From the NCBI GenBank assembly GCA_937892395.1, contig CALAGJ010000102.1, positions 1 through 11,280 on the forward strand: 11,280 nt of DNA, given 5' to 3'. The translations under genes and the position numbers were made by a program. The notes under the pieces are model-generated. The model was not told where the DNA came from, made no database searches, and saw only the letters and a program-made list of their open reading frames with translations. This DNA comes from an uncultured Parafilimonas sp. (GTDB lineage: Bacteria; Bacteroidota; Bacteroidia; Chitinophagales; Chitinophagaceae). Of the stretch, positions 1 to 7,086 are shown piece by piece. The stretch's first letter is position 1, and the number at the start of each line of letters is the position of its first letter.

Positions 1-164
1 GGCAGGTTGTCTTAAACACCAAGGTTGAGCAGCGTATGAAAACACTTCGATACAATGTATTTTGCAATAGGTGGATATATGGGAAAAAATGGAAATCAAA
101 AGATATTGAAACTCTCACTTGCTACGAAACGAAGAAAATGGTTTACAGGACTATGGAATTGTAA
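1..164 (+). CDS. 3' end of an unidentified gene (partial)
   Basis: An open frame enters from the left edge (codons in phase with position 3) and runs 53 residues to TAA at 162-164. The other two plus frames meet stops within the first 30 bases. The tail is basic and aromatic-rich, with segments such as RYNVFCNRWIYG and a C-terminal LTCYETKKMVYR. This suggests a globular C-terminus, possibly nucleic-acid binding. I do not recognise the family. A transposase or similar tail is conceivable but unsupported. A hairpin terminator begins 17 bases after the stop, which fits the real end of a transcription unit. The start and most of the protein lie outside the window. Confidence 0.5.
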   Translation, partial: QVVLNTKVEQRMKTLRYNVFCNRWIYGKKWKSKDIETLTCYETKKMVYRTMEL

Positions 165-180
165 TAAAACTTTCCAATTA

Positions 181-213
181 CCCTAATTGAAAAAGTCTAA
201 TGACTTTTTAGGG
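181..213. terminator. bidirectional hairpin terminator
   Basis: An eight-base-pair perfect stem, AAAAAGTC with GACTTTTT around a TAAT loop (190-209), is enclosed by an outer CCCT/AGGG pairing (181-184 with 210-213). The A side and T side make it look like an intrinsic terminator in either direction. It sits 17 bases past the stop of the partial gene and about 180 bases past the stop of the convergent methyltransferase. Confidence 0.6.
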
Positions 214-219
214 ATTATT

Positions 220-230
220 GCCCGTAGGGC
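220..230. repeat. GC-rich mini-hairpin, GCCC-GTA-GGGC
   Basis: Four-base GC arms flank a three-base loop, and seven As follow almost directly. Read on the minus strand, a T-run precedes the hairpin. It stands out in a very AT-rich spacer and resembles two further three-base-loop hairpins at 3916-3932 and 3968-3978. It may belong to a family of dispersed palindromes, or it may be a second weak terminator element. Confidence 0.35.
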
Positions 231-390
231 GAAAAAAATTTCTTATTGTATTTTAGATATTTGGGCGGATACTGTATGGAATCTGTGTATTGTATGAATT
301 TACTTTGTTTGAAAGGTTGTTTTGATTGGATGAGGTAAAATATGGATTTAATATGCTCAGTAGGAGGGAAGGATTGTAAAATTTGTTGGA

Positions 391-1566
391 TTACTTATCT
401 GTAATTTCTGCAATGAGAAATTTTAGGTAGTGGGTGTTTTCCAGACCGGGCACTAAGGGGTGGTCTCCACTTTGTGCATTAAATAATACTTGTCTTAACA
501 TTTTTCCTGCATCTTTTGCTGCCATTTCTATTATTTCCATAAATAGGGGTGCTTGTACTAAATTGGTACAACTGCTGGTTACTAAAAATCCTCCATTTTT
601 TAGCAATTTCATGCCTCTTAAATTTATTTCTTTATATCCGGTAATGGCTCTTTGTATGGTTTCTCGGCTTTTTGTAAATGCTGGTGGGTCTAACATGACT
701 ACATCGTATTGTCTTTTTTCTTTTGTCCATTGCTTGAGTGCATCAAATGCATTGGCGGTTTGAAATGTGGCAATGTTATCTAACTGATTGAGTATTGCAT
801 TTTTTTTGCATTGGGTTATGGCATGTTCGGAAATGTCGAGTCCAAGCACGGACTGGGCTCCATAATGTGCTGCATGGAGTTCGAATGTGCCGGTATAGCA
901 AAATGCGCCGAGTACATGGGCTCCTTTTACAATATGCTGTATGGCTCGGCGATTGTCTTGCTGGTCTAAGAAATGTCCGGTTTTTTGGCCATTTGCTAAG
1001 TCTGCATAAAACTGTAAACCATTTTCTTTAATGATGATTTCCGTATCGAAATTTGGGGATAGAAATCCTTTTTGTTGGGGTAGTCCTTCCAACTCTCTTA
1101 CGGGTACATCATTTCTTTCATATATTCCTTTTGGTTTGAAGAGGTCTGTAAGTATTTGTACTATTTGTGGTTTCCACTTGTCCATGCCTAAGGCTAAGGT
1201 TTGTATGACCAGATAATCATTGAATTTATCAATGATTAATGCGGGCAAACCATCTGCTTCTCCAAATACGAGGCGGCAGTTTTCTGTATATCCTGTACGC
1301 TGTCTGTATGACCATGCTGCATTTATTTTTCGTTCAAAAAAAGCTTCATCTATGGTTTCTTTTTTTCGGGTTAATAGCCTTACGGCTATTTGGCTGCGCT
1401 GGTTATAGTATCCTGCTCCGCAATAAGTACCATCCCCATAATAGACTTGTACAATGTCTCCATTATCCGGGCTGCCTTTTATTTCATTTATTTCATTGGC
1501 AAAAATCCAGGGATGACCAGCCGCTATGCGTCTTGTAATTTTTTTTCTGAGAATAATATGTACCAT
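391..1566 (-). CDS. rlmI: class I SAM-dependent 23S rRNA methyltransferase, RlmI type
   Basis: This 391-residue protein has the layout of the RlmI/YccW family, which makes 5-methylcytosine in 23S rRNA. An N-terminal PUA-like RNA-binding domain (about 3-75) carries the HPWIFANEI segment. A linker motif FGEADGLPALIIDKF (101-115) follows, then QKTGHFLDQQDNR (194-206) leading into the Rossmann methyltransferase domain. SAM-binding motif I is LGAFCYTGTFELHAA (219-233), with the acidic LGLDIS at 241-246. The catalytic-region motif DPPAFTKS is at 293-300 and SSCTNLV, with a cysteine, at 331-337. The length is typical of the family. The ATG start gives the usual N-terminus. The gene is alone on its strand, divergent from mtaB with a 197-base spacer. 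Motif I has GAF where relatives usually carry an acidic or Asn-Leu-Phe form. Family membership is confident, but the exact target base is inferred from E. coli RlmI. Confidence 0.88.
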   Translation of the reverse strand: MVHIILRKKITRRIAAGHPWIFANEINEIKGSPDNGDIVQVYYGDGTYCGAGYYNQRSQIAVRLLTRKKETIDEAFFERKINAAWSYRQRTGYTENCRLVFGEADGLPALIIDKFNDYLVIQTLALGMDKWKPQIVQILTDLFKPKGIYERNDVPVRELEGLPQQKGFLSPNFDTEIIIKENGLQFYADLANGQKTGHFLDQQDNRRAIQHIVKGAHVLGAFCYTGTFELHAAHYGAQSVLGLDISEHAITQCKKNAILNQLDNIATFQTANAFDALKQWTKEKRQYDVVMLDPPAFTKSRETIQRAITGYKEINLRGMKLLKNGGFLVTSSCTNLVQAPLFMEIIEMAAKDAGKMLRQVLFNAQSGDHPLVPGLENTHYLKFLIAEITDK

Positions 1567-1751
1567 GTTTTCTGAATAGATGAAATTGGAATTATGAAGG
1601 GTGTAAAAAAGCGGTTTTTATTTGAATAAATTCAGATAATTGGCTATTTCTTTTTTGAAGTGATATGTTTTTTTGTTTGCTTCCTTTGTGAAGTGTCAAT
1701 AAACTATGGGTGTGTTTGGCAATGGGGTTCCTTAGTTTTTAATTGGCTGCT

Positions 1752-1759
1752 TATCTTTG
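1752..1759 (+). promoter_or_regulatory. candidate -7 promoter box (TATCTTTG) before mtaB
   Basis: TATCTTTG is an exact match to the Bacteroidota -7 consensus TAnnTTTG and lies four bases before the mtaB ATG. If used, transcription would begin at or next to the start codon and give a leaderless message. No good TTTG -33 partner is seen at the expected distance, so this may be chance. Confidence 0.3.
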
Positions 1760-1763
1760 CCGT

Positions 1764-3029
1764 ATGGAGCAGCGTACAGTAGCATTTCATACTTTAGGAT
1801 GTAAACTCAATTTTTCTGAAACATCTACCCTTAGCAGACAGCTGATTCATGATGGATTTTTGGAAAAATCTTTTGAAGATATAGCTGATATTTATGTAAT
1901 AAATACCTGCTCTGTTACAGATAATGCAGATAAGGAATGCAGGCAGATAGTGAGAAGGATACAACGCAAAGCACCAGAGAGCTTGGTGGTTATAACCGGA
2001 TGCTATGCCCAGCTAAAACCAAAGGAAATAGCTGCTATACCCGGTGTAAACTTAGTGCTGGGGGCGGCAGAAAAATTTAATATTTCGAAACACTTGGCAG
2101 CGCTGAGCATAGGAAATTCTGCACTAATATCCAGCTGTGATATTGAAGAGGTGCAGGGCTTTACTGCCTCTTATTCTCTAAATCATCGTACACGTGCATT
2201 TTTAAAAGTGCAGGATGGCTGTGATTATAATTGTAGCTTTTGTACCATACCAATGGCCCGGGGCAAAAGCAGGAGCGATACCATAGCAAATGCCTTAAGC
2301 AATGCTGCGGAATTGGCAAATGCCGGTGTGAAAGAGATTGTATTAACAGGGGTAAACCTTGGCGATTTTGGAAAGCAAGCCACAAATGAAAACAAGGAAA
2401 ACTTTTTTCAATTGGTGCAGGCTATGGATGATGTGGAGGGTATTGAAAGATTTCGAATATCGTCCATTGAGCCAAATCTACTGAGTGCTGAAATAATTCA
2501 ATGGGTGGCAAAGAGCAAGAAATTTATGCCCCATTTTCACATCCCCTTGCAAAGTGGGAATGATGAAATGCTTGGCCTAATGCGCCGCAGGTATAAAAGA
2601 GAGTTGTATGCTGATCGTGTAGCACATATAAAAAATGTAATGCCAGATGCCTGCATTGGGGTGGATGTAATTGTGGGTTTTCCTTCTGAGTCTGATATTC
2701 ATTTTTCAGATACTACAAATTTTCTTGAGCAGTTGGATATTTCCTACTTGCATGTATTTACCTATTCGGAAAGAGCCGATACAAAAGCACTCCACATTAA
2801 ACCCATAGTTCCCTTGTCTGTAAGGCATCAAAGAAATAAAATACTCCGCAGTCTTAGTTATGATAAAATGCAAGCCTTTACTGCACAGCATGCTGGCTCT
2901 ACAAGGCCTGTGCTTTTTGAACAAGAAAATAAAGCGGGATGTATAGAAGGATATACCGATAATTATATAAGGGTGTCTGCCGCTTACCGTCCGGAATGGG
3001 TTAATCAGATTATACCTTGGTCACTTTAA
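1764..3029 (+). CDS. mtaB: tRNA (t6A37-C2) methylthiotransferase MtaB
   Basis: This radical-SAM enzyme adds a methylthio group to N6-threonylcarbamoyl-adenosine 37 of ANN-decoding tRNAs. From ATG 1764 it is 421 residues. The N-terminal UPF0004 domain (about 4-105) has the three cysteines of the auxiliary iron-sulfur cluster: C13 in TLGCKLN, C49 in NTCSVTD and C80 in TGCYAQ. The radical-SAM domain (about 140-335) carries CDYNCSFC (C153, C157, C160), then LTGVNLGDFG, SSIEPN, HIPLQSGND and DVIVGFP. The CKLNFSE and NTCSVT wording favours MtaB over MiaB or RimO. An in-frame TTG at 1743 would add seven residues, but ATG 1764 matches the family start better. The C-terminal TRAM-like part ends shortly after YRPEWVNQIIP and is slightly short. 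The gene stands alone and converges on the lipoprotein gene with a 53-base gap. Confidence 0.93.
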   Translation: MEQRTVAFHTLGCKLNFSETSTLSRQLIHDGFLEKSFEDIADIYVINTCSVTDNADKECRQIVRRIQRKAPESLVVITGCYAQLKPKEIAAIPGVNLVLGAAEKFNISKHLAALSIGNSALISSCDIEEVQGFTASYSLNHRTRAFLKVQDGCDYNCSFCTIPMARGKSRSDTIANALSNAAELANAGVKEIVLTGVNLGDFGKQATNENKENFFQLVQAMDDVEGIERFRISSIEPNLLSAEIIQWVAKSKKFMPHFHIPLQSGNDEMLGLMRRRYKRELYADRVAHIKNVMPDACIGVDVIVGFPSESDIHFSDTTNFLEQLDISYLHVFTYSERADTKALHIKPIVPLSVRHQRNKILRSLSYDKMQAFTAQHAGSTRPVLFEQENKAGCIEGYTDNYIRVSAAYRPEWVNQIIPWSL

Positions 3030-3082
3030 TTTATCTGCTTATAAATGGTGGAAACTAGTGCTCTTGAAGTCATACTATTTTA

Positions 3083-3814
3083 CTAATGCATGCCATCAAA
3101 ATTGTTGTCTTCTAAATTTTTTTGCACCCTACCTGCACCCACATATTTACCTGCCCAATAGGTTTCAGTTAAATCACTAATCATCACTCCACTGCTGGTG
3201 CTGGCATGTACAAATTTGTTATTGCCAACATATACTCCTACATGACTAACATACCTGCCCGTGGTATGAAAAAATACAAGATCTCCTTGCTGTAAATCAT
3301 ATAAAGAAACCCTGCTGGTAGCATAATATTGATCTTGGGCAATGCGGGGCAAACTCAAATCATACACTTCTTTCATTATGGTAAGTGCAAATGCGCTGCA
3401 GTCTATACAGCGCTCTGTAGTGCCACCCATGCAGTATCTTGTACCATACCAACTGTCAATGGATTGCAGCAGTTTTAAATTGGAAAGCTGCTCCACTGCT
3501 ATGCCGGTCATTATTGCATATTTGAATTGTAGCCATCCTGCATTTTCAATTTGTGATGATGCATTTGATTTGTTGGAATAGTTACTTATTGTTTTACTAT
3601 TACTATTTTTTACCCGAGCTGATTGATCTGTTTTTTTACTGTCTGCACCAGGCGTTATAGATACATCTTCCATAAAAACAGGGCTACCCCCAAATCGTTT
3701 TATGGAAACATCTGGGCCGGAGCTGGAGTTGTCCTTAGCCCCAAGGCCCTTCAATGCTTTGCAACCAGTAGTGGCAAGCGCTATTATTACATATATGATA
3801 GTCCAGAATTTCAT
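3083..3814 (-). CDS. NlpC/P60 (Spr/MepS-like) cell-wall hydrolase lipoprotein
   Basis: This 243-residue lipoprotein is probably a murein peptide-bond hydrolase acting in the periplasm. A hydrophobic signal ends in a lipobox-like ATTGC, with lipidation expected at C18. A Ser/Asn/Lys-rich linker follows (about 55-90). The catalytic domain (about 110-235) has nucleophile C139 in CIDCSAF, H191 in VSHVGVYVG and H203 in FVHASTSSG. The spacing of these three residues and the wording of the second half (GDLVFF, GNNKFVHASTSSGVMIS) closely resemble E. coli Spr/MepS, a DD-endopeptidase that cleaves murein cross-links. The exact bond cleaved here is inferred, because other NlpC/P60 enzymes are gamma-glutamyl-diamino-acid peptidases. 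The family often has DCSG where this protein has DCSA. Two extra cysteines lie at 128 and 136. It is divergent from the amidohydrolase gene at 4072. Confidence 0.88.
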   Translation of the reverse strand: MKFWTIIYVIIALATTGCKALKGLGAKDNSSSGPDVSIKRFGGSPVFMEDVSITPGADSKKTDQSARVKNSNSKTISNYSNKSNASSQIENAGWLQFKYAIMTGIAVEQLSNLKLLQSIDSWYGTRYCMGGTTERCIDCSAFALTIMKEVYDLSLPRIAQDQYYATSRVSLYDLQQGDLVFFHTTGRYVSHVGVYVGNNKFVHASTSSGVMISDLTETYWAGKYVGAGRVQKNLEDNNFDGMH

Positions 3815-3842
3815 TGCAAGGCCTGCAAGATAATAATTACCT

Positions 3843-3855
3843 ATGGCAATGCCAT
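3843..3855. promoter_or_regulatory. perfect inverted repeat in the divergent spacer (possible operator)
   Basis: ATGGCA and TGCCAT flank a single A, about 30 bases upstream of the lipoprotein start on the minus strand. Position and symmetry would suit a repressor or activator site for the lipoprotein gene. No regulator is encoded nearby, and a 13-base palindrome can arise by chance. Confidence 0.22.
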
Positions 3856-3915
3856 GATAAGGAATTGTATTAACGATTGTCTATTATGCATACTATGGAT
3901 GCGATATATTAGTTT

Positions 3916-3932
3916 ATTGCCCTGCGGGCAAT
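3916..3932. repeat. GC-rich mini-hairpin, ATTGCCC-TGC-GGGCAAT
   Basis: Seven-base perfect arms surround a three-base loop in the spacer between divergent genes. Its GC-rich core contrasts with the AT-rich surroundings. It has the same architecture as 220-230 and 3968-3978. Lying between two divergent genes, it cannot terminate either of them, so a dispersed-repeat or regulatory origin is more likely. Confidence 0.45.
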
Positions 3933-3967
3933 GATGTGCTGATTGTGGTGGCTCGTGTGGAGACATT

Positions 3968-3978
3968 CCCCGAAGGGG
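3968..3978. repeat. GC-rich mini-hairpin, CCCC-GAA-GGGG
   Basis: Four-base C/G arms close a GAA loop, 36 bases after the hairpin at 3916-3932 and about 95 bases before the amidohydrolase start. Together they form a pair of small stable stems in an otherwise AT-rich spacer. Confidence 0.4.
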
Positions 3979-4071
3979 CAAAATTTCTACTGCATAACAA
4001 TGACATAAGCAACGAGACATATTTTTTTAAAACATTTCAAAAATTTCATTTGCATTAATGTTATTTGTAGC

Positions 4072-5661
4072 ATGCGAAAATATAAATGCAGCATTGCTAT
4101 ACTCTTTAGCCTATTTTGTATAAGTGCATCTAAAGCCCAGCATGCAGATTTACTGATCATTAATGGTCGTATTTTGAATGGTAGCGGCAATAGTTGGATA
4201 CGGGGAGATATAGCAATTGTAAATGAAAAAATTGTTGCTATTGGCCGATTGCTTAACTGGCAGGCAAACAAAATTATAGATGCACAGCAAAACATAGTGG
4301 CACCGGGCTTTATAGATGTGCATACACATATAGAAGGAGATGAAATGGCTAACCCTTATGCCTCCAATTTTATTCATGATGGGGTTACCACTGTTATAAC
4401 AGGCAATTGTGGGTCATCTATACTTCCTATATCAAAGTATCTTGCTTTTATTGACAGCTTAAAATTGTCAGTAAATGTAGCAACGCTTGCCGGGCATAAT
4501 AATATCAGACGATTGGTAATGGGTGATGAAAACAGGCAACCTTCTGAGCAGGAATTGTTGACCATGCAATACAATATGGAGCAGGCTATGCAGCAAGGTG
4601 CTCTAGGTTTATCAACGGGACTAATATACACACCGGGCATGTATGCGCATACGGATGAAATAATTGCATTAGCAAAATCTACAGCAAAGTATAAAGGCAT
4701 ATATGCCAGTCATATAAGAGATGAAGGGGATAGTGTTATTCCTGCCATCAATGAAGCTATTGAGGTATGCAAAGCGGCACATATTCCGGTAGAGATTTCC
4801 CATTTTAAAGTGAGTGGTCCGCAAAACTGGGGTAAAAGTGCAGAAACGCTTTTATTGATTGCCAATGCTCGTGCTGCCGGACTCGAAGTGGTTATAGATC
4901 AATATCCATACACGGCAAGTAGTACCTCATTAAGCACTTTGCTGCCAGATGATGTATTAGCCGGTGGCTATGCAGCAGCTGCACAAAAACTCACAGATTA
5001 CAAAACACGTGAATATGCAGTAGCTTATATGCTGGCAAAGCTGCATAAAAGAAAATTGGAGCATTACAGTTATGCTGTTGTGGCCTGGTTTGAACCGGAT
5101 AAATCCCTTCAAGGCAAATCAATTGAAGCCATAAATATATTGTATGGTAAGCCACACACTTCACTGGCAGAGGCCAATACTATTATTGACTTATTAATAC
5201 AATCCAATGCTGGCATGGTCTTTCATGGTATGAGTGAAAATGATGTGGCGCACATAGCATCATATCCTTTTAATATACCTGCCAGTGATGCCAGTATAAG
5301 AATTTTTGGTGCAGGGCAGCCTCATCCTAGGGGTTATGGTACACATTGCCGTTTTATAAAGTTAATAGTAAATGAGGGTAAAATTGTATCTCTTGAAGAA
5401 GCAATACGACGCATGACATCACTGCCTGCACAGCAATATAATTTGCCCCTACGGGGAATGCTTCTGCCCGGATATTTTGCAGATATTGTCATTTTTGATC
5501 CTTCAAAAATAACTGACCACGCCACCTATGAGCAGCCACATCAATATGCATCAGGCTTTAATTATGTAATAGTAAATGGGACAGTAGTGTTAGAAAATGA
5601 TATACAAAATGATGTAAGAACAGGCAAGGTCATTTTTGGACCCGGATATATTGGAAAATAA
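4072..5661 (+). CDS. secreted D-aminoacylase / N-acyl-D-amino-acid deacylase family amidohydrolase
   Basis: This 529-residue metal-dependent hydrolase belongs to the D-aminoacylase branch of the amidohydrolase superfamily, which removes the acyl group from N-acyl-D-amino acids. An N-terminal hydrophobic stretch ending SASKAQ (about 6-23) is a likely Sec signal, so the enzyme acts outside the cytoplasm. A beta-sandwich start (DLLIINGRILNGSG) precedes the TIM barrel. Metal-ligand motifs are H84 and H86 in DVHTH, C113 in TGNCGSS, H214 in SHIRDEGD and H244 in EISHFK. D406 in ASDAS is the likely catalytic aspartate. The C-terminus has the family's HPRGYGTHCRFI, LEEAIRRMTSLPA and GYFADIVIFDP. All key residues known from D-aminoacylase are present. 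The substrate cannot be read from sequence, and some relatives act on D-glutamate, D-aspartate or dipeptide-like compounds. It is divergent from a cell-wall hydrolase, which hints at murein or D-amino-acid scavenging. Confidence 0.88.
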   Translation: MRKYKCSIAILFSLFCISASKAQHADLLIINGRILNGSGNSWIRGDIAIVNEKIVAIGRLLNWQANKIIDAQQNIVAPGFIDVHTHIEGDEMANPYASNFIHDGVTTVITGNCGSSILPISKYLAFIDSLKLSVNVATLAGHNNIRRLVMGDENRQPSEQELLTMQYNMEQAMQQGALGLSTGLIYTPGMYAHTDEIIALAKSTAKYKGIYASHIRDEGDSVIPAINEAIEVCKAAHIPVEISHFKVSGPQNWGKSAETLLLIANARAAGLEVVIDQYPYTASSTSLSTLLPDDVLAGGYAAAAQKLTDYKTREYAVAYMLAKLHKRKLEHYSYAVVAWFEPDKSLQGKSIEAINILYGKPHTSLAEANTIIDLLIQSNAGMVFHGMSENDVAHIASYPFNIPASDASIRIFGAGQPHPRGYGTHCRFIKLIVNEGKIVSLEEAIRRMTSLPAQQYNLPLRGMLLPGYFADIVIFDPSKITDHATYEQPHQYASGFNYVIVNGTVVLENDIQNDVRTGKVIFGPGYIGK

Positions 5662-5670
5662 TAATTGCTA

Positions 5671-6087
5671 TTACAATCCTGTTTGCCACACTCTTTTTAA
5701 TAGCATGCCCGTATTACTAAAAAAGTTTGTAATGATATGCTGAATAGAATGGTCAATCATGCCGGGTTTTTCTATAAGCTCTGCTTTTTCTATGGTAAAA
5801 TGTAGCGTGAAAGGATTCCAGCAATGCACGGATACAATACCTTTATATTGAACTGTCCACGGCATTTCCTTGTGATAGAAAAATAATTCTCCAGCAAAAA
5901 GTTTCCAATCTTCTTCCCAAACAGGAAAATGAGTTTGCTTAAACTCAAGAATGGCATCATCAATAAAATTGAATTCTTTTAGCAATGCAAGCGGTATTCT
6001 ATCATTGCCACTATATCCAAAAAAAACAGCTTGGCCAATTTGCTGGGCTTTGGTATTTATGTGCGCACTTGGTAAATGATATTCCAT
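5671..6087 (-). CDS. uncharacterised 138-residue protein
   Basis: I do not recognise this family. The product is soluble-looking, with no signal peptide or membrane segment, and is rich in Trp, Phe, Tyr and His. Notable stretches are VFFGYSGNDRIPL (21-33), FPVWEEDWKLFAGELFFYH (54-72) and VSVHCWNPFTLHFTIEKAEL (85-104). Alternating hydrophobic residues around 80-104 suggest beta strands, and 112-135 looks helical. It converges on the amidohydrolase with a nine-base gap, so the two 3' ends nearly touch. A seven-base-pair inverted repeat sits just upstream of its ATG. An unbroken frame, an ATG start and protein-like composition support a real gene. Its function is unknown. Confidence 0.65.
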   Translation of the reverse strand: MEYHLPSAHINTKAQQIGQAVFFGYSGNDRIPLALLKEFNFIDDAILEFKQTHFPVWEEDWKLFAGELFFYHKEMPWTVQYKGIVSVHCWNPFTLHFTIEKAELIEKPGMIDHSIQHIITNFFSNTGMLLKRVWQTGL

Positions 6088-6090
6088 AGT

Positions 6091-6108
6091 TACATATTAT
6101 TATATGTA
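6091..6108. promoter_or_regulatory. inverted repeat at the start of the 138-residue gene
   Basis: TACATAT and ATATGTA flank TATT, starting three bases upstream of the minus-strand ATG at 6085-6087. In the transcript it would place an AU-only-loop stem right at the ribosome-binding region. In DNA it could be an operator. No protein partner can be named. Confidence 0.35.
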
Positions 6109-6162
6109 CGTTATTCCTTGTAAACAGTTTTGATTTGAATCCGGTTGACTGGGGCAAAGAAA

Positions 6163-6299
6163 TTTTTTTTTCATAGCTCAATCAAATACGAAATAAGGGT
6201 TTTTGAAGATTCAACTTTTTTTTGTGCATAAAATTGTGAAAATTTTTTTGAATAAAGTCGAGACGATTTTTTACTGTTAGCAAATACAAATCTTTTTTT
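6163..6299. other. cluster of T-tracts in a gene-free stretch
   Basis: Five uninterrupted T runs of 6 to 9 bases start at 6163, 6216, 6243, 6267 and 6293. The last four are 24-27 bases apart. They lie upstream of the minus-strand 138-residue gene, where they would read as A-tracts, and upstream of the gene remnant on the plus strand. Nothing coding or RNA-like is seen between 6109 and about 6430. The runs may be UP-element-like DNA or drift to AT in a decaying spacer. Confidence 0.35.
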
Positions 6300-6430
6300 C
6301 CCAATACATAGTATTATATAAAAGTTAGTGCATTGTATCTTTCCAAATAAAACATACGCAGCATACCCTTTGTACTATTTTTAATCCCCTTTTGTCTTGT
6401 TTAGAAAGACAGCAAACGGAATAACAGCTC

Positions 6431-6950
6431 ATTAATCCGGCAGAAGCATTTGATGCAGCATCAGAACTCAAAATTTTATCTTAGCGGGCAGGGGATAATT
6501 ATCTGGATAATTTGTATCAAGAAATGTTCCGCAGCGATATCGGTTTTCAAAATTTGTAAAACGATTTCTAAAAGTAAGAAGCGCCTTAAGTGTTAGTTTG
6601 GTAACTTTTCGTAAGTTTAAAGGACGCAATAAATATTTCTACAAAAACGCTAAAGATTATGCTATGCAAATAAGGAATACAGTTTTACAGCAAAGAATGG
6701 TGCATTTAATAGCAGCATGCGATACTTTATTTGGAAAAAAAAATTAAAACACTTGCTGACATTGTTGATCAAATAAATAAGGAGGATACAACTTTGCAGG
6801 ACCTTCATTTAGCCACAATGATATATGCACATATTGCCATTTATTGTACAATAGTAGGATGAAAACATGCCAGATAAAGGAGCAGATCAAGCCTGTTTAT
6901 TAATGCAACAAGCATTATTGCAACGCCTGCAAGGGAAGATAAAAAACTAG
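6431..6950 (+). pseudogene. decayed, frameshifted coding remnant of unknown family
   Basis: Protein-like sequence continues through this region but jumps frames. Segment A (6431-6559) reads NPAEAFDAASELKILS, a TAG at 6482-6484, then DNYLDNLYQEMFRSDIGF and a TAA. Segment B (6532-6747) reads FRKFKGRNKYFYKNAKDYAM, then TVLQQRMVHLIAACDTLFGKK and TAA 6745-6747. Segment C (6743-6862) reads IKTLADIVDQINKEDTTLQD, then LHLATMIYAHIAIY. Segment D (6867-6950) reads ADQACLLMQQALLQRLQGK. The B-to-C break falls in a nine-A run (6735-6743), and one base fewer would restore LFGKKIKTLADIV. A mostly helical protein of about 165 residues or more is implied. I cannot assign it to a family. No start codon or intact frame survives, so it is probably non-functional. 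Confidence 0.5.
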
Positions 6951-7086
6951 AAAAGCATATAAGTAGGTTTTTGTTATGCATGTTATTCTTTTATAGAAGC
7001 TCAGGTTATCTTCCATACCAATAAAACGTTATTTTCAGATTTTGCTTTTTCAAATTTCTTGCATTTCCACAAAGCCTGTTTCCGCT

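Noticed and set aside
434..1575. Several plus-strand open frames opposite the methyltransferase gene
   Set aside because: They are low-complexity antisense shadows of a well-supported minus-strand gene and have no family resemblance.
1623..1634. TGAAT-AA-ATTCA inverted repeat upstream of the methyltransferase gene
   Set aside because: The arms are only five AT-rich base pairs, and such repeats are expected by chance in this composition.
2161..2924. Minus-strand open frames inside mtaB
   Set aside because: mtaB has every family motif on the plus strand, and the antisense products show no domain-like sequence.
3030..3082. Shared terminator between the convergent mtaB and lipoprotein genes
   Set aside because: The 53-base gap shows no stable stem with a T-tract.
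5446..5457. GCCCCTACGGGG hairpin-like sequence near the end of the amidohydrolase gene
   Set aside because: It lies within coding sequence for the conserved LPLRGML region and has no neighbouring regulatory context.
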